Shown: positions 1-6,833 of the stretch, in pieces
How positions within the stretch are numbered: the first letter of the stretch is position 1
Layout: every line of letters begins with the position of its first letter
Origin: JAYSFC01 sp041913505
Lineage (GTDB): Bacteria > Pseudomonadota > Gammaproteobacteria > Burkholderiales > Burkholderiaceae_C
Assembly: GCA_041913505.1 (NCBI GenBank)
Contig: JAYSFC010000065.1
Span: 1 to 19,781, forward strand
DNA: 19,781 nucleotides
Direction: 5' to 3'
The notes under the pieces: generated by a model
Told to the model about the DNA's origin: nothing
The model's input: only the letters and a program-made list of their open reading frames with translations
Databases searched by the model: none
Translations under genes and position numbers: made by a program

Positions 1-567
<567 letters not shown>

Positions 568-627
568 GGAAGTACTCCTCTTGGTGGCCATATTGCTTTC
601 GGGTTGAAGACTGGGTTGAACCACAGT

Positions 628-643
628 CTGTATGCTTGAACAG
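628..643. promoter_or_regulatory. LexA (SOS) box of recA
   Basis: The 16-mer CTGTATGCTTGAACAG matches the gamma/betaproteobacterial LexA consensus CTGT-N8-ACAG exactly at both half-sites. Read in the recA direction it shares 13 of 16 bases with the E. coli recA SOS box as I recall it. It lies between recA and the divergent MarR gene, 61 bases before the recA start codon, and should repress recA. I could not assign a convincing -35/-10 pair around it. Confidence 0.9.
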
Positions 644-677
644 TAGTTTATGGGGTGCTCATCTTGGCGTAAATGCA

Positions 678-704
678 TTATTTGGTCAGTTTGCCTGACA
701 ATAA
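678..704. promoter_or_regulatory. Imperfect inverted repeat upstream of the MarR gene (possible operator)
   Basis: The arms TTATTTGGTCAG and CTGACAATAA are inverted copies of each other apart from two extra bases in the left arm. The site ends 3 bases before the MarR start codon. MarR proteins usually bind palindromes in their own promoter, so autoregulation is a reasonable inference. There is no direct evidence, and the symmetry is imperfect. Confidence 0.35.
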
Positions 705-707
705 GCC

Positions 708-1199
708 ATGGACACCGCATTGATGACCCCGCCCGCGGAAGACGGTTGGCGCCAGACGCACCTGGGCCGGCTGCTGGGCCACGCCATGCGCCGCTTCGAT
801 GCGCGCGTGCTGCAGCTCATGGCGCGCGACGTGCAGGTGCCGCTGGCGCTTTCCAACCTGGCGGCGCGCGACCAAGTGAGCGCGGCCCACATCCACATCA
901 CCCGCCATCTGTCGCTGCAGGGTGACCGGCTCACCGACCTCGCGCAGCGGGCCGGCATGAGCAAGCAGGCCATGGCCGATCTGGTGGACCAGTGCGCGGC
1001 CTGGGGGCTGGTCGCGCGCGAGAGCGACCCGCGCGACGCGCGGGCGCGCATTGTGCGCTTCACGCCCACGGGGCTGGCCTGGCTGCAGGCCTTCCGCGAT
1101 GCGGTGGCGCAGGCCGAGGCCGAGTTCCGCGCCGAAGTCGGGGCCGAGGTGGCCACCGTGGTGGCGCTGGGACTGGAGGCCTATGGCAGCAACGCCTAG
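708..1199 (+). CDS. MarR-family transcriptional regulator
   Basis: A 163-residue protein of the usual MarR size. A winged helix-turn-helix spans roughly residues 55-125: the helix around LTDLAQRAGMSKQAMADLV is the recognition region, and DPRDARARIVRFTPTGLAWL is the typical wing and following strand. MarR proteins act as dimers that release DNA on binding a small ligand, often an aromatic compound. The ligand here cannot be told. The gene diverges from recA across about 140 bases and ends in a strong hairpin shared with the convergent oxidoreductase gene. An imperfect palindrome directly upstream may be its operator. The start at 708 lacks a clear ribosome site; an ATG at 723 is possible. Confidence 0.85.
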   Translation: MDTALMTPPAEDGWRQTHLGRLLGHAMRRFDARVLQLMARDVQVPLALSNLAARDQVSAAHIHITRHLSLQGDRLTDLAQRAGMSKQAMADLVDQCAAWGLVARESDPRDARARIVRFTPTGLAWLQAFRDAVAQAEAEFRAEVGAEVATVVALGLEAYGSNA

Positions 1200-1236
1200 G
1201 GCCTGTTAACCCCTTCCATGGGATTAACAGGCCCTA
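1197..1236. terminator. Bidirectional hairpin between the MarR gene and the FAD oxidoreductase gene
   Basis: A perfect 13-bp inverted repeat, TAGGGCCTGTTAA (1197-1209) and TTAACAGGCCCTA (1224-1236), with a further G/C pairing in the 14-base loop. It overlaps the MarR stop codon and ends one base before the stop of the convergent gene, so it can end transcription from both sides. It has no long T-tract, so it may act as an mRNA 3'-end stabiliser or a weak terminator. Confidence 0.75.
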
Positions 1237-1237
1237 A

Positions 1238-2626
1238 TCAGGCCTTGTCGGCCTTGCCCGCCGCGTTGGCCAGCTTGGCGAGCTGCCGGTCCAGCCACCA
1301 GGGCGTGCGGTCCTCGTCTTCGGCGCGCTCCTTGCGGCGGATGGCGTTGCGCACCACGATGGAGCCGGCATAGCGAAAAGGTTCGGGCGGGAAGTGGCCC
1401 AGCGGCCCGCGGATGAGCGGGCTGCGCGTCCACGCGTTGTCTTCATCCAGCACCAGCGACGAAAGGATCTGGCCCCCCATGTAGGTCGGCCCCACGCCGT
1501 TGCCCGAATAGCCGAAGCCGTAGTAGATGTGTGGCGCGCCATCCAGGCGGCCGAAGAAGGGGAAGCCGGTGACCGAGCGGTCCGATGGGCCGTTCCAGCT
1601 CGCCGTGATGGGCACGCCCCTGAGCGACGGGAAGAAGCCGTGTAACGCCTGCGTGAGTTCGTTTTCATAGGGCGAGCGCTGGTCGAACACCGGCGCGATG
1701 CGCCCGCCGCGCGCGAAGGTGTTGCCGCCCTTGCCCAGCATGAGGCGGCCGTCCGGCGTGCTGCGGTAGTAGTAGACGAAGGTGCGCGAGTCGAGCACCG
1801 AGACGCCGTCGGTAAGGCCCGTGGCCTGCAGCAGCTCGGGGCAGCGCTCGGTGATGACCATGTCGCTGGAGACAATGGCGATGCTGCGCTCGAAGCGCGG
1901 GAAGGCCTCGGCCATCCAGGCGTTGAGCGCCAGCACGAGCTTGTTCGCCCTAACGCTGCCGCAGGGCGTGCGCACCACGGCGGGCGGGCCGCTCTGGTAG
2001 TCCTGCATGGGGCTGCGCTCGTGGATGCGGATGCCCAGGGCCAGCGCCACGCGGCGCAGGCCGCGCACCAGCTTGCCGGGGTGCACCGTGGCGGCGATGG
2101 GCGAATACACGCCCGCGAGGTTGCGCGCCGAGCCCGAGCGCCGGGCTACGTCGGCGGGCGCAAGTGCGTGGTACGAATGGATGCCTTCGGCCTCCAGCGC
2201 CCGTACCACCGGGTCCAGTGCGCCGATCTGCGCGGGCGAGGTCGCGGTGTAGAGCGTGCCGTCGCGGCGGAATTCGGCGTCGATGCCGTGGGCGCGCACG
2301 AAGTCGCCGATGTGGTCGACCGCGGCCTCGGAGGCGCGCACCAGCCGCCGCGCCTCGGCCTCGCCGAACAGCCGGCGCAGCGTGAGGAACTTGGCCGACC
2401 AGGTCAGCAGGCAGCCGCCATTGCGCCCGCTGGCGCCCGCGCCGCACAGGTCGCGTTCCAGCAGCACGATGTCGAGCTGCGGGTGGCGCTGCTTGGCCTG
2501 GATGGCGGTCCACAGCCCGGTGAAGCCACCACCGACGATGCAGACGTCGGCCGTGTGCTCGCCCTGCAGCGCGGGGAGCAGTTCGCCATCGCCGAACAAG
2601 GCCTGCTCAATCCAGAAAGGACGCAT
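1238..2626 (-). CDS. FAD-dependent aminophosphonate oxidoreductase (DAO family)
   Basis: A 462-residue member of the DAO/glycine-oxidase-like flavoprotein family. The N-terminal Rossmann FAD motif is GGGFTG at 32-37, with the acidic strand end at LLERD (55-59). The CGAGASGRNGG segment at 61-71 is typical of the gamma-glutamylputrescine-oxidase-like subgroup, and a C-terminal FAD-contact region around GFGYSGNGVGPTYMGG is present. Proteins of this kind recur in AEP loci (TIGRFAM 'putative aminophosphonate oxidoreductase'; related PbfC/PbfD enzymes have, as I recall, been shown to oxidise AEP-related amines such as N-methyl-AEP). The expected product is phosphonoacetaldehyde, which feeds PhnY. 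It is the last gene of the minus arm, 82 bases after the HD gene. GAGGG precedes the ATG by 7 bases. The exact substrate is inferred. Confidence 0.88.
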   Translation of the reverse strand: MRPFWIEQALFGDGELLPALQGEHTADVCIVGGGFTGLWTAIQAKQRHPQLDIVLLERDLCGAGASGRNGGCLLTWSAKFLTLRRLFGEAEARRLVRASEAAVDHIGDFVRAHGIDAEFRRDGTLYTATSPAQIGALDPVVRALEAEGIHSYHALAPADVARRSGSARNLAGVYSPIAATVHPGKLVRGLRRVALALGIRIHERSPMQDYQSGPPAVVRTPCGSVRANKLVLALNAWMAEAFPRFERSIAIVSSDMVITERCPELLQATGLTDGVSVLDSRTFVYYYRSTPDGRLMLGKGGNTFARGGRIAPVFDQRSPYENELTQALHGFFPSLRGVPITASWNGPSDRSVTGFPFFGRLDGAPHIYYGFGYSGNGVGPTYMGGQILSSLVLDEDNAWTRSPLIRGPLGHFPPEPFRYAGSIVVRNAIRRKERAEDEDRTPWWLDRQLAKLANAAGKADKA

Positions 2627-2648
2627 GGTGGGCCCTCATTACTAGAAT

Positions 2649-2705
2649 TTTGATAGCACAAAAAAACCGTTGGATAAGCACGTTGCGCGCTTTTTGGGCC
2701 TTTGG
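2649..2705 (+). repeat. Degenerate dispersed intergenic repeat, copy A
   Basis: This AT-richer stretch fills the gap between the HD gene and the FAD oxidoreductase gene. It carries GATAGCACAAAA, then ACCGTTGGATAAGCAC, then a GC block and GGCCTTTGG. The segment from 2653 aligns over about 30 bases with the copy at 12755 (shared ATAGC, ACAAAA, ACC, TTG and AGCAC in the same order and orientation). I associate such elements with Comamonadaceae genomes, where similar short sequences recur between genes. It also holds an imperfect hairpin at 2678-2692 followed by TTTT on the plus strand. Confidence 0.5.
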
Positions 2706-2708
2706 GGC

Positions 2709-3257
2709 TCAGGCGGTCTGGCTGCGCTGCAGGTGGCGCAGGAAGTGGTCCAGGCCGGGCACGGGGGCGCCGGCCTGCTTGGCCGCGTCGTCCCAGCGCC
2801 GCAGCCGCACGGCGTCCTGGGCGTAGGGCAGGGCCTCGAACGCCGCGGCCTGGGCGGTGTCGAACACCCCCCCCTGCAGCGCCAGGCTGCGCTGCGAGTC
2901 GGGCGACAGGCTTTCCAGGTAGCCTGGCTCGCGTACACACAGGTAGCGCTTGGCGTCCACGTGCAGGCGGATGGGCTCCAGCGTCGCCGGGCCGCACAGC
3001 GTCCGCAGAAACGGCAGGCAGCGGTACTGGTGCAGATCGTCCACGCCCTGCTGGGTGGGCGATCCGGGCAGGTCGTGCAGCAGGTGGCCCAGGTCGTGCA
3101 GTAGCGCGGCGGCGATCAGCGCGCTGTCCGCCCCGGCCTGCTCGGCCAGGTGGGCGGACTGCAGCGCATGCTCTAGCTGCGTGACCGGCTCGCCGTCGTA
3201 CTGCGCGTGGCCCTTGGTCTGGAACAACTGCCCGATGTCGGCGATGGTCAGGCTCAT
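2709..3257 (-). CDS. PhnZ-type HD-domain di-iron oxygenase (phosphonate-associated)
   Basis: A 182-residue HD-domain protein of the phosphonate-operon family. Ligands expected for a mixed-valence di-iron centre are all present: H30, H54-D55, H58, H76, H99 and D156. The pattern reproduces PhnZ as I remember it (H34, H58/D59, H62, H80, H104, D161) with a constant offset of 4-5. So do Y20 and E23 (PhnZ Y24/E27, the substrate-responsive lid), K103 (K108), S121 (S126) and R153 (R158). PhnZ cleaves (R)-1-hydroxy-AEP with O2 to glycine and phosphate, and the related TmpB acts on the trimethylated analogue. The partner hydroxylase (PhnY*/TmpA, 2-oxoglutarate-dependent) is not in this window. The ATG is 5 bases after the phnY stop, suggesting coupled translation. 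Substrate is inferred. Confidence 0.85.
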   Translation of the reverse strand: MSLTIADIGQLFQTKGHAQYDGEPVTQLEHALQSAHLAEQAGADSALIAAALLHDLGHLLHDLPGSPTQQGVDDLHQYRCLPFLRTLCGPATLEPIRLHVDAKRYLCVREPGYLESLSPDSQRSLALQGGVFDTAQAAAFEALPYAQDAVRLRRWDDAAKQAGAPVPGLDHFLRHLQRSQTA

Positions 3258-3262
3258 GGTGC

Positions 3263-4711
3263 TTACCAGGGCAGGGAGTAGGTCTTGGTGTTGCAAAAGC
3301 TCTTCATGGCCTCGAGCACGCCCTCCTTGTAGCCCAGGCCCGAGTCCTTGATGCCGCCGAAGGGTGTGAGCTCGAGCCGGTAGCCCGGCACTTCGCGTAC
3401 GTTGACGCTGCCCACGTGGAGCTCGCGCACGAAGCGGGTGATGTAGTCCAGCCGGTTCGTGCACACCGAGGACGACAGGCCGTAAGCCGTGCCGTTGGAG
3501 ATGCGGATGGCCTCGTCGATGTCGCGGAAGCGGATCACCGGCGACACGGGGCCGAAGGTCTCCTCCCGGACCACGGTCATCTCGGGCCTCACATGGTCGA
3601 GCACCGTGGGCGCGTAGAGCGCGCCGCGGCGCACATGGCCGGCGAGCAGCTGGGCGCCGCTGGCGATGGCCTCGCTCACCACGGCCTCGAAGTGCCTGGC
3701 GGCGGGCTCGTCGATCACCGTGCCCATGTCGGTGTGCGGGTCCATGGGGTCGCCATAGTTCAGCGCCTTGGTCTTGGCGACGAGCAGCTCGACGAACGGG
3801 TCGGCCACCTTTTCGTGCACCAGCATGCGCTTGACGGCCGTGCAGCGCTGGCCCGAGTTCTTGTAGGAGCCGCTGGCGGCCAGCGTCGCGGCCTCCTCGA
3901 TATCGGCGTCTTCCATGACGATGATGGGGTCGTTGCCGCCCAGCTCCAGGATCTGGCGCTTGTAGACCGCCTTGCCCGCGATGTACTTGCCGATGGCCAC
4001 GCCGCCGGTGAAGGTGACGAGGTCCACATCGGGATGGGTCAGCATCTCGTCGGCAATCTCGCGCGGGTCGCCCGTCACCACCGAGAGCATCTGGGGCGGT
4101 AGGCCGGCTTCGTAGAGGATGTCGGCCAGCACGTAGGCCGTGAGCGGCGTCTTCTCGCTGGGCTTGAGCACGATGCGGTTGTTGGTCGCGATCGCTGGCG
4201 CCACCTTGTGGATCACCTGGTTCAGCGGGTGGTTGAAGGGCGTGATGGCCGTGATTACGCCCAGCAGCGGCTCCTTGGTGGTGTAGACCTTGCGGCTCTT
4301 GCCGTGGTGCGTGAGGTCGCAGGAGAACACGGCGCCGTCGTCGACCAAGGCTTGGTTGGCGGCGAACAGCAGCACGTCGCTGGCGCGGCCCACCTCGTAC
4401 AGCGTGTCCTTGCGCGAGAGGCCCGATTCGAGCGTGATGAGGCGCGAGATCTCGTCGAGGCGCGAGGCGATGATCTCGCCCGCGCGCGTGAGGATCTTGT
4501 AGCGCTCATAGCGCGTGAGCGCGGGCTTGTAGTCGCGTGCGATCTGGTAGGCGCGGCGCACGTCGGCCACAGTGGCCTTGGGCACGGTGGCGATGACCTC
4601 GCCCGTGTAGGGGTAGGTGACCTCGATCACCTCGTCGCGGTAGACCTTTTCGCCGGCGATGCGCAGGGCCTCGTGGCGGATCTCGACGGGCTTGAGCTGC
4701 TGTACGGACAT
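3263..4711 (-). CDS. phnY: Phosphonoacetaldehyde dehydrogenase, PhnY
   Basis: A 482-residue aldehyde dehydrogenase. It oxidises phosphonoacetaldehyde to phosphonoacetate with NAD+ in the cytoplasm. Family residues are visible: oxyanion N160 in TPFNHP, cofactor K183 in VLKPSE, general base E256 in LELGG and nucleophile C290 in SGQRC. R109, H161, R289 and K294 match positions that bind the phosphonate group in Sinorhizobium PhnY, as I recall it, and separate it from general succinate-semialdehyde enzymes. The ATG at 4711 lies 14 bases after the phnA stop, with AGGGGA as ribosome site. The same frame stays open far upstream inside phnA, but that extension is out of frame with a real gene and is not used. 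Placement between phnA and the AEP genes confirms the assignment. Confidence 0.95.
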   Translation of the reverse strand: MSVQQLKPVEIRHEALRIAGEKVYRDEVIEVTYPYTGEVIATVPKATVADVRRAYQIARDYKPALTRYERYKILTRAGEIIASRLDEISRLITLESGLSRKDTLYEVGRASDVLLFAANQALVDDGAVFSCDLTHHGKSRKVYTTKEPLLGVITAITPFNHPLNQVIHKVAPAIATNNRIVLKPSEKTPLTAYVLADILYEAGLPPQMLSVVTGDPREIADEMLTHPDVDLVTFTGGVAIGKYIAGKAVYKRQILELGGNDPIIVMEDADIEEAATLAASGSYKNSGQRCTAVKRMLVHEKVADPFVELLVAKTKALNYGDPMDPHTDMGTVIDEPAARHFEAVVSEAIASGAQLLAGHVRRGALYAPTVLDHVRPEMTVVREETFGPVSPVIRFRDIDEAIRISNGTAYGLSSSVCTNRLDYITRFVRELHVGSVNVREVPGYRLELTPFGGIKDSGLGYKEGVLEAMKSFCNTKTYSLPW

Positions 4712-4725
4712 GGCGGGGTTCCCCT

Positions 4726-5958
4726 TCAGGCGGCGGCGTGGTTCAGGGCCAGGTCGAGCGCGTCGAAGTTGCGCAGGCGCCGGTTGCTGGCGATGCCGTT
4801 CACGGGGCGGTTGCAGATCAGCGGCACACGCTGCTCCGAGATGCCGCCGTGCGAGCGCAGCGGTGCGTCCAGGCCCGACAGGTCGTGGCGGCTGGCCGCT
4901 GTGCCGAGCACCGTGCTTTGCTCGCTCACCACCACGATGTCGCCGATGCGGTCGGGCGGCAGCTCGAAGCGCGCGGCGGCCTCGGCGCGCGTGAGCACGA
5001 GCTCGATGCCGGGCAGCGCGCGGATGCGGGCAATCCACTCGCCGGCCGTGGCTTCGTCGGGTGCGTAGATGGTGGCGTAGGAGCCCAGGGCGCCGTGGTG
5101 CACCACGTAGGGATCGGTGATCGGCAGGATGACGCGCGCGCGCTCGGGGCCGTACCAGGCGTCGAGCTGGTCCTGCAGGTAGATCACCTTGGGCGCACCG
5201 TCCGCGCCGTGCTTGTCGTTCATGCCGTGGTCGGCCGTGAGCACGATGGTGGCGCCCAGGGCATCGAGCTGCGCCAGGTACTTGTCCATCATCGCGTAGA
5301 ACGCGTTCGCAGCGGGGCTGCCCGGTGCGGCCTTGTGCTGCACGTAGTCGGTAGTGGAGAGGTACATCATGTCCGGGCGGCGCGTTTCCATCAGCTTCAC
5401 GCCAGCGGCAAAGACGAACTCCGACAGCTCGGCGCTGTACACCGAGGGCACGGGCATGCCCACCAGGCCGAGCACGCCGGTGATGCCGTGCTCCTCCTGT
5501 GTCACCTGATCGGCCTTCTCGGACGAGAAGCAGATGCCCTGCATGCGGTGGCCCAGCAGCTTCCTCAGCTTGTCCTTGGCGGTGACCACGGCCACCTTGG
5601 CGCCGGCGTCGGCAAAGGCGGCCAGCACGGTACCCGCGCGCAGGTACTTGGGGTCGTTCATCATGACTTCCTCGCCCAGATCGCGGTCGAAGAAATAGTT
5701 GCCGCAGATGCCGTGCACGGCCGGCGGCGCGCCGGTGACGATGGACAGGTTGTTGGGGTTGGTGAACGAGGGCACCACGCAGTCGGCCAGCAGGTCGGCG
5801 CCTTCGGCCCGCATGCGCGCCAGGGTGGGGGCCACGCCGGCCGCCACGGCAGCATCGAGGTAGGCGGGCTCGCAGCCGTCCACGCACACGACGACCACGG
5901 GGCGCTGCATCCAGCGGTAGCTGCGGCTGTTCACTTCGATGGTTTGGGGTGTGATCAT
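4726..5958 (-). CDS. phnA: Phosphonoacetate hydrolase, PhnA
   Basis: A 410-residue enzyme of the alkaline phosphatase superfamily that splits the C-P bond of phosphonoacetate to acetate and phosphate using two zinc ions. The full metal and nucleophile set is visible in order: D27 (CVDG), T66 in FTNPNN as nucleophile, D204 and H208 (TTDYVQH), D243-H244 (TADHG) and H370 (RSHGG). The spacing agrees with characterised PhnA. There is no signal peptide, so it acts in the cytoplasm after import. The start codon is one base after the regulator's stop (TGAGATG), so translation is probably coupled. The MITPQTIEVN start fits the family; the internal ATG at residue 17 would remove part of the first strand. 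This is the final step of the hydrolytic route. Confidence 0.95.
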   Translation of the reverse strand: MITPQTIEVNSRSYRWMQRPVVVVCVDGCEPAYLDAAVAAGVAPTLARMRAEGADLLADCVVPSFTNPNNLSIVTGAPPAVHGICGNYFFDRDLGEEVMMNDPKYLRAGTVLAAFADAGAKVAVVTAKDKLRKLLGHRMQGICFSSEKADQVTQEEHGITGVLGLVGMPVPSVYSAELSEFVFAAGVKLMETRRPDMMYLSTTDYVQHKAAPGSPAANAFYAMMDKYLAQLDALGATIVLTADHGMNDKHGADGAPKVIYLQDQLDAWYGPERARVILPITDPYVVHHGALGSYATIYAPDEATAGEWIARIRALPGIELVLTRAEAAARFELPPDRIGDIVVVSEQSTVLGTAASRHDLSGLDAPLRSHGGISEQRVPLICNRPVNGIASNRRLRNFDALDLALNHAAA

Positions 5959-5959
5959 C

Positions 5960-6691
5960 TCAGGCTTCCTTGGGGGGTGAAGGGGTGTGGGCTGCGGGCT
6001 GCGGCTGTGCGTCGCCGCGGCCCATGGCCTTATGCATGCGCGCGCGGCTGTCGGCTACGTGCTGGCGCAGGGCCCGGCCGGCGCGTTCGGGGTCGCGCGA
6101 GGCGATGGCGTCGACGATGTCGCGGTGCTCATGGGCCGATACGCTCAGGCCGCCGCCGCCGGCCAGCGCGCGCAGGCGGAACAGCGACAGCTCCTTGATC
6201 AGGCGCTGGTAGGTCTCGGTGAGCTTGGCGCTGCCCGCCGTGTCGAGCAGGATGTCGTGGAACTGCAGGTTGAGCTGCGCGTACTGCTCCAGCTCCTGCG
6301 CTTGGGCGGCCGCGCGCATGGCATCGGTCATGGCCCTCAGGCGCTCGATGCCATCCGCCGTGATGGCCCGCGCCACGCGCCGGCCGATGATCTCTTCCAG
6401 CGCCTCGCGCAGTTCGTAGATCTCGTCGGCCTCCTCGAACGCGATCTCGCGCACGAACATGCCGCGGTTCTTCTCGGTGCGCAGCAGGCCGGCTTCCTCC
6501 AGCGCGCGCAGCGCCTCGCGGATCGGGCCGCGGCTGGTGTTGAAGCGCTGCGACAGCTCGCTCTCGTTGAGGCGGCTGCCCACGGGCAGCTCGCCGGTCA
6601 TGATGAGGCGCTCGATCTCCTCCTGCACCAGCATGGGCAGCGAGCTCGATTGCAGGAACGCCAGGGCGGAAGCGGGTTTTTTCGTGTCCAT
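5960..6691 (-). CDS. GntR-family (FCD/FadR-type) regulator of phosphonate use
   Basis: A 243-residue regulator. An N-terminal GntR winged helix covers about residues 18-82, with the recognition helix in ESELSQRFNTSRGPIREALRAL split by a short turn. The C-terminal all-helical FCD domain (about 88-215) carries its likely metal/ligand residues N141, H145, H189 and H211. Regulators of this type accompany AEP loci in Burkholderiales. It heads the minus arm and diverges from the transporter. A 6-10-6 palindrome in the intergenic region is the probable operator. It has no Shine-Dalgarno sequence, and the predicted promoter would start the transcript almost at the ATG, so the mRNA may be leaderless. 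Effector unknown, probably AEP or phosphonoacetaldehyde. Confidence 0.88.
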   Translation of the reverse strand: MDTKKPASALAFLQSSSLPMLVQEEIERLIMTGELPVGSRLNESELSQRFNTSRGPIREALRALEEAGLLRTEKNRGMFVREIAFEEADEIYELREALEEIIGRRVARAITADGIERLRAMTDAMRAAAQAQELEQYAQLNLQFHDILLDTAGSAKLTETYQRLIKELSLFRLRALAGGGGLSVSAHEHRDIVDAIASRDPERAGRALRQHVADSRARMHKAMGRGDAQPQPAAHTPSPPKEA

Positions 6692-6698
6692 GGGGTGG

Positions 6699-6727
6699 AT
6701 TGTTCTGCGCCCATTTCAAAATGTCAA
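6699..6727 (-). promoter_or_regulatory. Promoter of the gntR-phnA-phnY-HD arm
   Basis: On the minus strand, TTGACA (6727-6722) is followed by a 17-base spacer and AACAAT (6704-6699), giving a consensus -35 and a 4/6 -10. Initiation would fall about 6-8 bases downstream, right at the start codon at 6691. Confidence 0.55.
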
Positions 6728-6743
6728 CAGTTTTCTATTGACA
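6722..6743. promoter_or_regulatory. Probable GntR operator between the two AEP arms
   Basis: TGTCAA (6722-6727) and TTGACA (6738-6743) form a perfect inverted repeat separated by 10 bases. Each arm is also a -35 hexamer, one for each direction, so a bound repressor would shut both arms at once. A second small palindrome, ATTGA-N6-TCAAT, overlaps at 6737-6752. FCD-type GntR proteins bind short palindromes, so the regulator encoded beside it is the natural ligand. Confidence 0.6.
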
Positions 6744-6766
6744 GTCTTCAATTCGCAATCTACATT
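6738..6766 (+). promoter_or_regulatory. Promoter of the AEP transporter-phnW arm
   Basis: TTGACA (6738-6743), a 17-base spacer and TACATT (6761-6766) make a good sigma-70 promoter. The transcript would carry a leader of about 60 bases before the binding-protein gene. The -35 is one arm of the putative operator. Confidence 0.7.
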
Positions 6767-6833
6767 GCATCCACCGACGCCCCAAGACCGCCGGTGCGGG
6801 CCGCCAGAGCCCACCACTACAGGAGACAACACG

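Noticed and set aside
2678..2698. Hairpin plus T-run resembling a plus-strand intrinsic terminator
   Set aside because: No plus-strand gene ends there and the stem has a mismatch; it is better explained as part of the dispersed repeat.
3258..3464. Longer start for the HD oxygenase gene inside phnY
   Set aside because: The added residues are the shifted frame of the PhnY C-terminus; alignment to PhnZ starts at the ATG at 3257.
4712..5887. N-terminal extension of phnY reaching far into phnA
   Set aside because: The extension is the wrong frame of phnA and Arg-rich; the true PhnY start is the ATG at 4711 behind AGGGGA.
4738..6198. A 486-codon plus-strand frame opposite phnA and the GntR gene
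   Set aside because: Low-complexity Val/Gly/His-rich translation with no motif, antisense to genes with full catalytic residues.
6821..6832. Identical 13-base leader (CAGGAGACAACAC) before the AEP-binding protein (6820) and the TctD-like gene (12053)
   Set aside because: It is a strong Shine-Dalgarno leader common in this group; identity over 13 bases at two genes is not evidence of shared regulation.
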